From Bacillota bacterium (lineage in GTDB: Bacteria; Bacillota; Bacilli; Tumebacillales; Effusibacillaceae): 18,659 bases of DNA. The number at the start of each line of letters is the position of its first letter. The stretch's first letter is position 1. The stretch lies in NCBI GenBank assembly GCA_020059765.1, contig JAGVBM010000073.1, forward strand, positions 1 to 18,659, read 5' to 3'. Below the pieces are notes generated by a model. That model worked only from the letters and a program-made list of their open reading frames with translations, had not been told where the DNA came from and made no database searches. Shown piece after piece: positions 1 through 7,320 of the stretch. The translations under genes were made by a program, and so were the position numbers.

Positions 1-42
1 ATTGTTGAACCGCCGAAGGCAGGTTCCAGAAGACCGCTGCCG

Positions 43-222
43 TTACAAATTGTTTTTCAGCAAGGAGACCAGTGACAGAACGAAGGCCAGTACTGCGATT
101 ACATAAGCACCAAAGGCGCCTGATTTGATTTTCCGGGAAGCCATCCAGCGTCCGAAATTGATGGTGTAAATCGTAACTCCAATGGGAACCAACATTTGCA
201 GTCCAATACTCACCCATCTCAT
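43..222 (-). CDS. Small two-helix membrane protein at the end of the ger operon
   Basis: This is a 59-residue protein I cannot name. The ATG at 222 is preceded by a near-perfect ribosome binding site (AGGAGGTG), and the gerC stop codon lies inside that site, so the gene is almost certainly translated with the ger operon. It has two hydrophobic stretches, about residues 4-21 and 38-55. They are joined by a short positively charged loop (GRWMASRKIKSGAFG), which suggests a hairpin membrane protein with the loop inside the cell. Small membrane proteins encoded with germinant receptors are known (the GerD/2TM class of accessory genes), so an accessory role in receptor assembly or function is a reasonable inference but not proven. 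It is too short for automated calls with a 60-residue cut-off. I am confident that it is a gene and unsure of its function. Confidence 0.8.
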   Translation of the reverse strand: MRWVSIGLQMLVPIGVTIYTINFGRWMASRKIKSGAFGAYVIAVLAFVLSLVSLLKNNL

Positions 223-233
223 GCCGACACCTC

Positions 234-1520
234 CTAATGGGATTCAATCGGGGACAGTTGAATGCCAATTCGTCGAATATTCAATTTCACATCCACCGTG
301 ATTTCCGCATCTTTCAAAACTTTTCGGAAGTCAAAGGATTTCAAGTCCTGGTATGTTCGGAACTGGTTTCTCGTACGTTTCATGATGTCGAATGGGTCTG
401 CCTGATACTCGTGAAAAATCCTGGATACCAGTTTTTCCTGTCGGTTCTTTAACCGTTCACTGACAGACTTCTCCAGCAGTCGGATCCTGTCAGGTCTCGA
501 ATAGTCTGTCGGCCGCTGCACACCGTTCAGATCAGCCTCCAATGATTCCTCGATGCGCACTTTGATCGGCCGTTTTTTTAAATCAACTTTTATGATTGGC
601 TTTCTCGCGTGCTTGATTTCCAGATTCACATACCGGTCTTTATTGATCGGATCGGGAAAATCCATTTGAGTTCGCAGCAATTCCCCCCGGATCGTCAGCA
701 GCATGCGCGTGTCAATTCCGTCCAAGTAGGTCACGAGTCTGTCCTGGTGAAAAACGGCCGTTCCCAGAAACTCCAGCGGATTCCCACCCAAACGCTCGAC
801 TTCTCCGGGGTTGAAGTTTGGTTTGCCGTCGGCATCAATTCTCTGCCCCTCGGAACCTTTTTTCTCCTGCTTCGTTTGTTCCTTCACCTTTTCATTCACG
901 GCCAGTACCGATGCAATCGCGTCTTCGTTGTAAGCTTCGATCGAGCTAATGAAATCGTGCAGTTTTTGCATAGCGGAAAGCCCCGTGTGGCGATTCACGT
1001 CTGTCAGGGATTCTGTCCACCGGGTAATCGATTGTTCCAGCAAAGGTTTATTGCTTTCGTAAATTTCTCTGACATTTCCCGGGGCGATAAACACAACGAT
1101 CGTTCTGCGGAACTCCCTGTAGCGGGTCAACGGGCGCAAGTATTCAAGCACCCCTTCTTTGGCCAAGGATTCCCCAATGACAATATTGGCAAGATGGATC
1201 AAAGACACTCGCCTTTCTACCGATGTATTCAACAAATTCAGCGCTTCCAGAACCGTATGGGCACGCACTGTGACGGGTTTGGCCCCCCCCACGACTTCAT
1301 CTTTTCCTCCACCGCCACCTCCGCCCCCAGGCCCGGCGGAAAGTTTGCGCGGAACGGCAATTCTGGCGGTGACATCAATCATGTTTTCGGGTGCCTTGTC
1401 AATGCCCAAGGACACAATGAATGCCATTCCCTCCAGTTCCATCAGATCATAACAACCCGTAATCGGCAGAACCAGCATCAGAACGAGAACCATACTAAGT
1501 AACTTGCGCAGTTTGCTCAT
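234..1520 (-). CDS. gerC: GerC-family germinant receptor lipoprotein (Ger(x)C subunit)
   Basis: This is the C subunit of a GerA-type nutrient germinant receptor, a lipoprotein on the outer face of the spore inner membrane. The 428-residue protein starts at the ATG at 1520, behind a GGGGGAG ribosome binding site; a longer frame reaching 1583 has no such site. Residues 1-23 form a lipoprotein signal (KLRK, hydrophobic core, LPITGC), with Cys23 as the lipidation site. The family signature follows directly (YDLMELEGMAFIVSLGIDK). The C-terminal third matches the family's substrate-binding-like fold by length and order. An unusual run of eight glycines sits at residues 65-72. The start overlaps the end of gerB by 26 bases, which implies translational coupling. 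The receptor paralogue (GerA, GerB or GerK type) and its nutrient cannot be told from sequence alone. Confidence 0.93.
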   Translation of the reverse strand: MSKLRKLLSMVLVLMLVLPITGCYDLMELEGMAFIVSLGIDKAPENMIDVTARIAVPRKLSAGPGGGGGGGGKDEVVGGAKPVTVRAHTVLEALNLLNTSVERRVSLIHLANIVIGESLAKEGVLEYLRPLTRYREFRRTIVVFIAPGNVREIYESNKPLLEQSITRWTESLTDVNRHTGLSAMQKLHDFISSIEAYNEDAIASVLAVNEKVKEQTKQEKKGSEGQRIDADGKPNFNPGEVERLGGNPLEFLGTAVFHQDRLVTYLDGIDTRMLLTIRGELLRTQMDFPDPINKDRYVNLEIKHARKPIIKVDLKKRPIKVRIEESLEADLNGVQRPTDYSRPDRIRLLEKSVSERLKNRQEKLVSRIFHEYQADPFDIMKRTRNQFRTYQDLKSFDFRKVLKDAEITVDVKLNIRRIGIQLSPIESH

Positions 1521-2613
1521 GGTCCCGCTCCCCCTTTCCGCTCCGAAATCGAACCCACAGCAACACCAATAAGGGAAGGACAATATCGATCACCCATTTC
1601 CACTTCAGCAGGATCTGTGAGTTGATCACCAACATTTCCGAAAAATTTCGAGCCAGGAAAGACATGGCGTAGATCATCGCAGCAAAAGGAAACACCAGCG
1701 GACGGTTGACCGGCATTCTGAACACCCATCCGGTCAGATAGGTCAATAGCCACAATTCAAACGCCAACTCAATCAGAGCCATGGCCGCCCAAATAAAGAT
1801 AAACCCGGCTTCCAACCGCTGAATAAACCGGCCGATATAGATCAAACGCCCGAGTTGATACAAGGGGAAATGGGATCTCATCGCTGCCTCTGGAGAAAAC
1901 ACCATGATAAACGCCAAGGTGACCAGGGTATAAGCCGTTCCGACCGTAATGATGCTCCAGAATCCAATCTTTCTTACATCTTCAGGTTGACGAAGCAAAG
2001 AAGAGAGGAAAGAAATAAACAGAATATTTTTAAAAACACCGGTCGCAAACCACCCGCTCCACATCAATTTTGTAAACCCTTGCCCCCACAGCGGGAAGAT
2101 ATACTCCAGATTGATCCAGTTGATGTTTAATACAAGCAGCAGGGCCACTCCCAGCAAAAGCCACGGCATCAGAAACCACGAAACTCGAGATATCCCTTCA
2201 ATTCCCCAATATGCGTAATAAATCAGGACAAGTAAAAATGGAACTGCAACAACTGATATCGGAGTTTTCGGCAGAACAGTTGCGACAACCGTTTCGGTAA
2301 AAATCCGCAGTGTACTCGCCGTATCCACAAGCAGCATCACCGCAACCACAAGTACGGCGGTTGCAGTCCCCCATTTTCCAAGGTATTGTTCAGTCAACGA
2401 CATGATATCTTTGTTCCTTCGCTTCGCCAATACGGGAACAATCATCTGCCAAATCCCCAAACAAAAAATCATCGACAAAAATGGGATCATCCAAGCCGCC
2501 GAAGCGCCGTAAATGGAGAATCCTTGCGGAACGCTCAGGAACATGTCTGCGACAGCTGAAATGACGACCAGTGCAAATACTTCATATTTGCCCAAATGAC
2601 CGGTTTTAATCAC
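1495..2613 (-). CDS. gerB: GerB-family germinant receptor permease subunit
   Basis: This is the B subunit of the germinant receptor, an integral membrane protein of the amino acid/polyamine/organocation transporter superfamily that is thought to hold the nutrient-binding site. The 372 residues are the usual family length, with about ten hydrophobic segments spread across the protein. The opening (LGKYEVFALVVISAVADMFLSVP) and the central conserved region (YYAYWGIEGISRVSW) are typical of the spore germination family. The start is a GTG at 2613, eight bases after the AGGAGG ribosome binding site that lies within the 3' end of gerA; it overlaps the gerA stop by 8 bases. The 3' end overlaps gerC. 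The tight overlaps indicate a single mRNA and balanced subunit production. Confidence 0.94.
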   Translation of the reverse strand: MIKTGHLGKYEVFALVVISAVADMFLSVPQGFSIYGASAAWMIPFLSMIFCLGIWQMIVPVLAKRRNKDIMSLTEQYLGKWGTATAVLVVAVMLLVDTASTLRIFTETVVATVLPKTPISVVAVPFLLVLIYYAYWGIEGISRVSWFLMPWLLLGVALLLVLNINWINLEYIFPLWGQGFTKLMWSGWFATGVFKNILFISFLSSLLRQPEDVRKIGFWSIITVGTAYTLVTLAFIMVFSPEAAMRSHFPLYQLGRLIYIGRFIQRLEAGFIFIWAAMALIELAFELWLLTYLTGWVFRMPVNRPLVFPFAAMIYAMSFLARNFSEMLVINSQILLKWKWVIDIVLPLLVLLWVRFRSGKGERDHEQTAQVT

Positions 2614-4516
2614 CTCCGTTTCCTCCTTTCACGGATTCGGAATTTGCTTTTTGTGCTTCTTCAGAATCGCGAACCGTCGGATCCCAAGGACGCGTAAAGT
2701 GCCGCTGGCGTTTGGCGTCTTGGGTGAACAGGGAGGCGGGCCTTTTTTCTTGTTTAAAAACGGGCCCGCGCAAAAGAATGTCCGGTGAGGAGGGTTTATG
2801 CGGCGCCACAGGAGAAAGCATTGGAACGCCAAACGATTTCAACGTGGCAAAATGCATCAACAACACCAGAATGCCGAGTGTGATCCCGTAAAATCCCCAC
2901 ATGGCCGCCAGCAAGATGAACAAAAATCGTAAGGAACGAATGGCAAAACCAAAATTATAGTTGGGCATCGTAAAAGCGGACAAAGCCGTCACGGCGACCA
3001 CAATCACCAGCAGGGGGGAGATAATGCCGGCTTGCACCGCCGCCTGTCCCAGGATCAAGGCTCCCACAATGCCAATGGTCGGGCCGATGACATTCGGGAT
3101 GCGAATTCCCGCTTCCCGAATCAGTTCCAGGGAGAGTTCCATCAGCAGCACTTCCAACACCACCGGAAAGGGCACTCGCTCCCGTGCGGCGGCAATGGCC
3201 AACATCAGATCGGTGGGAATCATTTCCGGGTGATAGTTCGTGATCGCAATATAGAGAGATGGCAACAGAAGAGCCGCCAACAGGGCGGAAAAGCGAATGA
3301 TACGAATCAGGGAACCGAACGGATACCGAAGATACGCATCCTCCGCAGTATGGATCAATGACCAAATGACAGTCGGCAAAATCAAAACATACGGGCTTTG
3401 TCCGACAAATACGGCAACAAACCCTTCGGATAAGGAAGCGGCCACACGATCCGGCCGTTCTGTTGCCAACATTCGCGGAATCAATCCTTTTGGCGGGTCT
3501 TCAATAAACTGTTCCAAGATACCGCTGTCTTGGAGGAAGTCCACCTTGATCGCTTTGATCCGTCGTTTCACTTCTTCGACAAGGCGCGGATTGACAATGC
3601 TTTTTACGTACATGACCGCTACGTCGGTCGGGGCCAATTCGCCTACCTGCATCATCTCCGTAATCAATTTTTCCGTGCGGATGCGTGAGCGGACCAAACC
3701 GGTATTTGCCCGCAAATTTTCCGTAAACGCGTCATGGGGTCCGCGAACGACTGTTTCCGTCTTGGTTTCTCCGACTCCGCGCTGTTCCCAGCCTTTCGTT
3801 TCCACGATCAGCGCTTTTTCCGCTCCATCGATAAAAACGGCCGTTGAACCGGAGAGTATATTCTTTCGTACATCTTCCCACTTGTCATATTCCATCACTT
3901 GATTGCCTGGCAGCAGCTTTTCTTTAACGGTATGCAATCGATCTTCGACTTGCTCGTCCGGCGAGAGCGACGAAAGAATCATCAGCGGTTGCAGTACATG
4001 GGAATTGATAATTTCTTTGTCGGACATGCCTTCCATAAAGACCGCGAACGCTTTGCACGTCACCGTTTCGGAAATGGTAAAATCACGGATGATGACATCC
4101 GCATTGGTCGGCAAATGAAAAATCTGCCGGACAGTATCACGATTGACTTGCAGATCCTTTGATAATTTTTCGGGTACCGTCGAATTCGTTTGATCATCCG
4201 TCGGGGCTTGCCTAGACCTAATATGTATGGCATAGAAAGGGATGCGTTTTGTCGGAGAAATCAATTTTCTGGGTTTGATGGTTTTTAATTTTTTTGTACG
4301 GGACTCGTTTTGTTGCGTTTCCCCCGGATCATCGCTTTTTCCAATTTTTGTGGAATTGTCGTTTGTACGGTCGCTCTTCCGTCCACCTGAGTTATCGTCG
4401 GTGCCCTTCATTGACTGGTCATTCTGTTCCTGCCCGTCATCCAGCAGAGAAAAATCTTCGTCCATAATCGAGTCGTCAACGGTGAAGAGGCGACCAATTT
4501 TTGACCAGAATGACAT
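2606..4516 (-). CDS. gerA: GerA-family germinant receptor subunit A, with long N-terminal extension
   Basis: This is the A subunit of a nutrient germinant receptor in the spore inner membrane. Recent family work describes A subunits as forming ion channels that open on germinant binding. The protein has 636 residues against about 480-540 for most relatives. The excess lies mainly in the first ~110 residues, which are hydrophilic and rich in Asp, Asn, Ser and Lys and probably disordered. The soluble N-terminal domain follows, with the conserved DFTISETV-like and VAVMYVKSIVNPRLVEEV segments. The C-terminal membrane domain contains VFVGQSP, FPVVLEVLLMELSLELIREA and IPNVIGPTIGIVGALILGQA, all strongly conserved in the family. 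The charged C-terminal tail is about 70 residues long. ATG at 4516 has the ribosome binding site AAGGGGGT. It is the first gene of the operon and is divergent from the spore lipoprotein gene. Confidence 0.95.
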   Translation of the reverse strand: MSFWSKIGRLFTVDDSIMDEDFSLLDDGQEQNDQSMKGTDDNSGGRKSDRTNDNSTKIGKSDDPGETQQNESRTKKLKTIKPRKLISPTKRIPFYAIHIRSRQAPTDDQTNSTVPEKLSKDLQVNRDTVRQIFHLPTNADVIIRDFTISETVTCKAFAVFMEGMSDKEIINSHVLQPLMILSSLSPDEQVEDRLHTVKEKLLPGNQVMEYDKWEDVRKNILSGSTAVFIDGAEKALIVETKGWEQRGVGETKTETVVRGPHDAFTENLRANTGLVRSRIRTEKLITEMMQVGELAPTDVAVMYVKSIVNPRLVEEVKRRIKAIKVDFLQDSGILEQFIEDPPKGLIPRMLATERPDRVAASLSEGFVAVFVGQSPYVLILPTVIWSLIHTAEDAYLRYPFGSLIRIIRFSALLAALLLPSLYIAITNYHPEMIPTDLMLAIAAARERVPFPVVLEVLLMELSLELIREAGIRIPNVIGPTIGIVGALILGQAAVQAGIISPLLVIVVAVTALSAFTMPNYNFGFAIRSLRFLFILLAAMWGFYGITLGILVLLMHFATLKSFGVPMLSPVAPHKPSSPDILLRGPVFKQEKRPASLFTQDAKRQRHFTRPWDPTVRDSEEAQKANSESVKGGNGGD

Positions 4517-4573
4517 GGAGGTACCCCCTTTTCTTCGTTCTGTGGCTAGGTTTCCCCCAATTTGTCTGGCGAT

Positions 4574-4603
4574 ACATAAATTGCTTCCGCTTGGCTCAAT
4601 CTA
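4574..4603 (+). promoter_or_regulatory. Candidate sigma-G promoter for the YhcN-like lipoprotein gene
   Basis: ACATA (4574-4578) and CAATCTA (4597-4603) are separated by exactly 18 bases. They resemble the forespore sigma-G consensus (GHATR, 18 bases, CATNNTA) with one mismatch in each box. The start codon is about 30 bases downstream and the gene product is of a forespore class, which supports the call. No equally good site was found for the divergent gerA operon. The match is by eye and could be chance. Confidence 0.35.
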
Positions 4604-4634
4604 GCAGTATCAAGGTTCGGAAAGGAGTACCGCT

Positions 4635-5315
4635 ATGCGTCCTCGCACTGTCATGCTGTCCGTTGGATTGACGATCACACTCGCCTCCGTTCTTGCCGCC
4701 TGCCAAACGGGACGTACCTATACGAATCCGGATACAAGCCGCATCCAGCAGTTGCCTGCCCCCCTGGAGAAAACGTCGGAAGGGATCAAGGCCGATTATC
4801 GAATCGCCGAGGAACTCAACAAAATCCCCGGATTACAGGGAAGCGCCGTCCTGATCAAGGATGGAAAAGCATTTGTCGGCACCCATGTCATCGGACCGGA
4901 GAAAAAACCCGATGCCTACATGCAAAAACACGACTATGGGACAGGCGATCGTTCCCGTTATTCCGGCAAAGGAATTCCCCAGAATCCGTCCAATGCGCCA
5001 GAAACCTCGCAGAACGGTGTAACCCAATCGGGGCAAAGCATGCCGGAATATATGCAGCAGGCAGACCAGACAGCGCGTCCAGGCAGGGCACCGACTGCCA
5101 CCGGCAACATGGATCCTGCATTGAAACAACAGATCGAATCGAAAGTAAAGTCGATGGCGCCGGGCGTCACGCAGGTGTACATTGTCGGCAACGCTGAAAA
5201 AGTCGCCCAACTTCAAGGGTATGCCCGCTTTATTCAAGATGGGGGATCGATGGCGAAATTCAAGCAGGACTTCGACGGGACAATGAAACGGATCTGGCCG
5301 GAATTGGGCCGCTGA
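4635..5315 (+). CDS. YhcN/YlaJ-family sporulation lipoprotein
   Basis: This 226-residue protein is a probable lipoprotein of the spore inner membrane. Residues 1-23 are a lipoprotein signal peptide ending in the lipobox LAAC, with Cys23 lipidated. Two halves of a YhcN/YlaJ-type domain are visible. The first is about residues 52-85 (IAEELNKIPGLQGSAVLIKDGKAFVG). The second is about residues 155-226 (LKQQIESKVKSMAPGVTQVYIVGNAEKV). A Gly/Pro/Gln/Thr-rich low-complexity insert lies between them. In this family the domain pairs 'central to spore germination or cortex' functions with forespore expression, although molecular roles are poorly defined. ATG at 4635 follows AAAGGAG with good spacing. The gene is divergent from gerA, and a sigma-G-like promoter lies between them, in keeping with a shared role in the forespore. 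Confidence 0.85.
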   Translation: MRPRTVMLSVGLTITLASVLAACQTGRTYTNPDTSRIQQLPAPLEKTSEGIKADYRIAEELNKIPGLQGSAVLIKDGKAFVGTHVIGPEKKPDAYMQKHDYGTGDRSRYSGKGIPQNPSNAPETSQNGVTQSGQSMPEYMQQADQTARPGRAPTATGNMDPALKQQIESKVKSMAPGVTQVYIVGNAEKVAQLQGYARFIQDGGSMAKFKQDFDGTMKRIWPELGR

Positions 5316-5388
5316 CTCCTCAACCGCGGTGAGCATTGACAGCTGCATTTGCCGATTGTTGCTGTATAATCCCGGCTCGCTGCACAGG

Positions 5389-5424
5389 AAAAAACCTGCG
5401 GATGCAACAACCGCAGGTTTTTTT
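5389..5424. terminator. Bidirectional rho-independent terminator
   Basis: A perfect 13-base inverted repeat (stem arms 5389-5401 and 5411-5423, ending in CCTGCGG / CCGCAGG) encloses a 9-base loop. A run of A flanks one side and a run of T the other, so it can stop transcripts from both directions. It separates the plus-strand YhcN-like gene from the minus-strand DAHP synthase gene. Confidence 0.9.
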
Positions 5425-5470
5425 AAGGGGTATCAACAATGGGGCGATTGTCGATGGATGAACAGACCGT

Positions 5471-6514
5471 TTACGGGGAAACCGTTTCCGTTTCTCTTTC
5501 CTCCAGACGCAGCCCAAGAGCATTTGACAAAGCCTGGATCTCTCCCATCAACGATTGGAATTGCGGAACATTCAACGATTGTGCCCCATCCGACAGTGCT
5601 TTGGCCGGGTTCGGATGGACTTCAATCATCAGCCCGTCGGCGCCTGCAGCAACACCCGCCCGGCTCATCGCCGGTACGTAAGAGGCAACGCCTGTACCAT
5701 GACTGGGATCCACGATCACCGGCAAGTGGGACAACCGTTTGACCACCGGCACTGCATTCAAGTCAAGCGTGTTGCGGGTTGCGGTTTCAAAAGTACGGAT
5801 TCCCCGCTCGCACAAAATGACGTCCGAATTCCCCCCGCTCAGAATATATTCGGCTGCCATCAGCCACTCCTCGATCGTGGCCGACAGTCCGCGTTTCAAC
5901 ATGATCGGTTTTTGGATTTTTCCCAGTTCACGCAGCAGAGGAAAGTTCTGCATATTGCGGGCGCCGATTTGAATAATGTCGGTGTATTCCGCCACAACGT
6001 CAAGATGTTCCAAATCCATCAACTCAGTCACGACTTTCAGTCCCGTCGCTTCCCTTGCTTCCGCCAACAGCTTCAACCCTTCCACACCGAGTCCGTTAAA
6101 CGCATAGGGGGAAGTTCTCGGTTTAAACGCTCCGCCGCGGAGGATTTGCGCACCCGCTGCTTTGACAGCATGCGCGCTTTCCAACAGTTGATCGCGGGTT
6201 TCCACTGAGCAAGGTCCCGCCATGACTACCAGATTGCCGCCGCCGATTTTCACCCCTCCCACATCCACAACAGTCGGTTCCGGGTGAAAATCCCGGCTGG
6301 CCAACTTAAAGGGATGGGTGACGTGAACCACCGATTCCACCCCGGAAAAACTGGTGAAAGGAAATCCTTCCACATTTCGTTTGTCGCCGATCAATCCGAC
6401 GATGGTACGTTCCTCGCCGCGGGAAACATGAACCTGCATTCCCAATTCTTCAATTGCGGCTTGCAAAGCCGCCAAATCGTTCCCGGTTGCCTCTGCCCGC
6501 ATGACAATCACCAT
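5471..6514 (-). CDS. aroF: 3-deoxy-7-phosphoheptulonate (DAHP) synthase, type I-beta with N-terminal regulatory domain
   Basis: The enzyme condenses phosphoenolpyruvate and erythrose 4-phosphate to DAHP, the first step of the shikimate pathway to Phe, Tyr and Trp. It acts in the cytosol. The 347-residue protein begins with a ferredoxin-like (ACT-like) regulatory domain (about residues 1-70), which in Thermotoga-type enzymes mediates feedback inhibition by Tyr or Phe. The barrel carries AGPCSVE (99-105), RGGAFKPRTSPYAFNG (126-141), IQIGARN (181-187), PIMLKRG (203-209) and VDPSHGTG (268-275). The expected metal ligands are Cys102, His272, Glu298 and Asp309; all are present at the same numbers as I recall for the Thermotoga enzyme. 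The ATG at 6514 lies behind GAGGAGTGGAG. A Tyr-type T-box leader precedes it, so the gene should be controlled both by tRNA(Tyr) charging and by product inhibition of the enzyme. Confidence 0.97.
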   Translation of the reverse strand: MVIVMRAEATGNDLAALQAAIEELGMQVHVSRGEERTIVGLIGDKRNVEGFPFTSFSGVESVVHVTHPFKLASRDFHPEPTVVDVGGVKIGGGNLVVMAGPCSVETRDQLLESAHAVKAAGAQILRGGAFKPRTSPYAFNGLGVEGLKLLAEAREATGLKVVTELMDLEHLDVVAEYTDIIQIGARNMQNFPLLRELGKIQKPIMLKRGLSATIEEWLMAAEYILSGGNSDVILCERGIRTFETATRNTLDLNAVPVVKRLSHLPVIVDPSHGTGVASYVPAMSRAGVAAGADGLMIEVHPNPAKALSDGAQSLNVPQFQSLMGEIQALSNALGLRLEERETETVSP

Positions 6515-6550
6515 TTTGACTCCACTCCTCTGATTCGGATTCTATTGCCT

Positions 6551-6588
6551 GAAAAAACAAAAATCCCTTCATCCAATCGATGAAGGGA
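6551..6588 (-). terminator. T-box intrinsic terminator
   Basis: On the minus strand a perfect 10-base stem (TCCCTTCATC / GATGAAGGGA, arms 6579-6588 and 6564-6573, 5-base loop) is followed by a long T run (6551-6563). It is mutually exclusive with the antiterminator, in which AAGGG just 5' of the T-box GGTACCGCGG pairs with CCCTT of the terminator's 5' arm. Confidence 0.93.
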
Positions 6589-6851
6589 CGAACTGCCAGT
6601 CCGCGGTACCACCCTTGTTGGCCACAGTCAAACAGGCTGCAACCCACTCTTGCTTTTGCTAAGGGAGTTCAGTCTCCCGTCCGCTCCCGAAATGTAATTC
6701 GACATTGCAGGCTTCCCCGATTCGCACCAGCCACCGGGTCTCTGAGCGAAAACCTGCAGGTCTACTGAGTTTCGTTCTTCACAGACACAGTATTGCAACC
6801 TCATTGTGCACAATATGCTTTCACGCTTAGACGCTTTTATGCACTAAACTT
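6589..6851 (-). ncRNA. T-box leader (tRNA-Tyr sensing) upstream of DAHP synthase
   Basis: This leader senses tRNA charging and controls read-through into aroF. The T-box motif AGGGTGGTACCGCGG occupies 6601-6615 on the minus strand. Stem I begins near 6780 with the AGTA/GA-type motif (ACTCAGTAGA). Its distal part shows the AG-bulge and T-loop pattern (GGTGGCTGGTGCGAATC), and GCAGG/CCTGC forms the lower helix. The specifier loop reads GAATTACATTTC. By alignment with other T-boxes (GAA-N-codon-A), the specifier is UAC at 6694-6696, a tyrosine codon. Uncharged tRNA(Tyr) should stabilise the antiterminator and turn on aroF when tyrosine is scarce. The specifier call depends on my manual fold of stem I; the T-box itself is certain. 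Confidence 0.92.
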
Positions 6852-6857
6852 ATAGGC

Positions 6858-6887
6858 AGTATATCACTGAGTTTTTGAAAAAGTCAA
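6858..6887 (-). promoter_or_regulatory. Sigma-A promoter of the T-box/aroF transcript
   Basis: Reading the minus strand, TTGACT (6882-6887) and TATACT (6858-6863) are separated by 18 bases, close to the vegetative consensus. Transcription would begin around 6851, giving a leader of about 335 bases before the aroF start. Confidence 0.75.
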
Positions 6888-6931
6888 CAAGAACATTTGC
6901 CCGAAAATGTGAAATGTGAAACATTTGTCCG

Positions 6932-7225
6932 CTATTGTACAAGTTCCCCATTCTCATCCAAGCGAATCGGTGCCCTGCAGTACATGCAGCCATCTTCCCG
7001 CCCCATCACTTTCGTTTGTTTCCCGCAATGGGGGCAAACAACTTGCGGAATCCGCATGGAAATCGCACCCATGCGAAAATAGATGCCGATGCTGACTGCA
7101 ACCATAATCAGCCCGACGGAAAACAAAAACGGCAGCATCGGTCTGACGAACACACCCAGATACATAATGAAAAACGCTCCGAATATTAATCCCAGCGCCA
7201 AATTGCGCAATCGAACCAGTTTCAT
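6932..7225 (-). CDS. ygzB: YgzB-family (UPF0295/DUF2614) zinc-ribbon membrane protein
   Basis: This is a small conserved Bacillales protein of unknown function. The 97 residues contain two membrane segments (about 12-31 and 34-54) followed by a soluble zinc ribbon: CPHC at about residue 65 and CMYC about 16 residues later. The ribbon contains the phrase KQTKVMGREDGCMYC, which closely matches B. subtilis YgzB (CPGCEKETKVLGRVDMCMHC, from memory). I chose the ATG at 7225 because AAGGG lies 8 bases upstream; an in-frame GTG at 7234 would overlap that site. It follows yunD on the same strand with about 80 bases between and may be co-transcribed. No function can be inferred beyond a membrane-anchored zinc-binding protein. 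Confidence 0.9.
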   Translation of the reverse strand: MKLVRLRNLALGLIFGAFFIMYLGVFVRPMLPFLFSVGLIMVAVSIGIYFRMGAISMRIPQVVCPHCGKQTKVMGREDGCMYCRAPIRLDENGELVQ

Positions 7226-7286
7226 GGACTCCACCCTTTTTCCTGTTTCCTGTATCTTTTCTCATCCTACCGAATTTGCCTCCGCA

Positions 7287-7320
7287 TCACAAGAGCAAAC
7301 GTTTCACAAGAGCAAACGCT
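7287..7320. repeat. 17-base tandem duplication at the 3' end of yunD
   Basis: Two adjacent 17-base units, tcacaagagcaaacgtt (7287-7303) and tcacaagagcaaacgct (7304-7320), differ at one base. The second unit holds the stop codon and last codons of yunD; the first is its copy just downstream. It appears to be a recent local duplication by replication slippage. Confidence 0.85.

Noticed and set aside
609..1502. Plus-strand frame of 297 codons opposite gerC
   Set aside because: It is antisense to the well-supported gerC gene, and its sequence has no family resemblance.
5336..5425. TTGACA (5336-5341) and TATAAT (5365-5370) followed by a terminator, suggesting a ~50-base small RNA
   Set aside because: The boxes are 23 bases apart, too far for a normal sigma-A promoter, and the terminator already serves the two neighbouring genes.
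7226..7303. Separate promoter for ygzB in the gap after yunD
   Set aside because: No convincing -10/-35 pair was found; read-through from yunD is enough.
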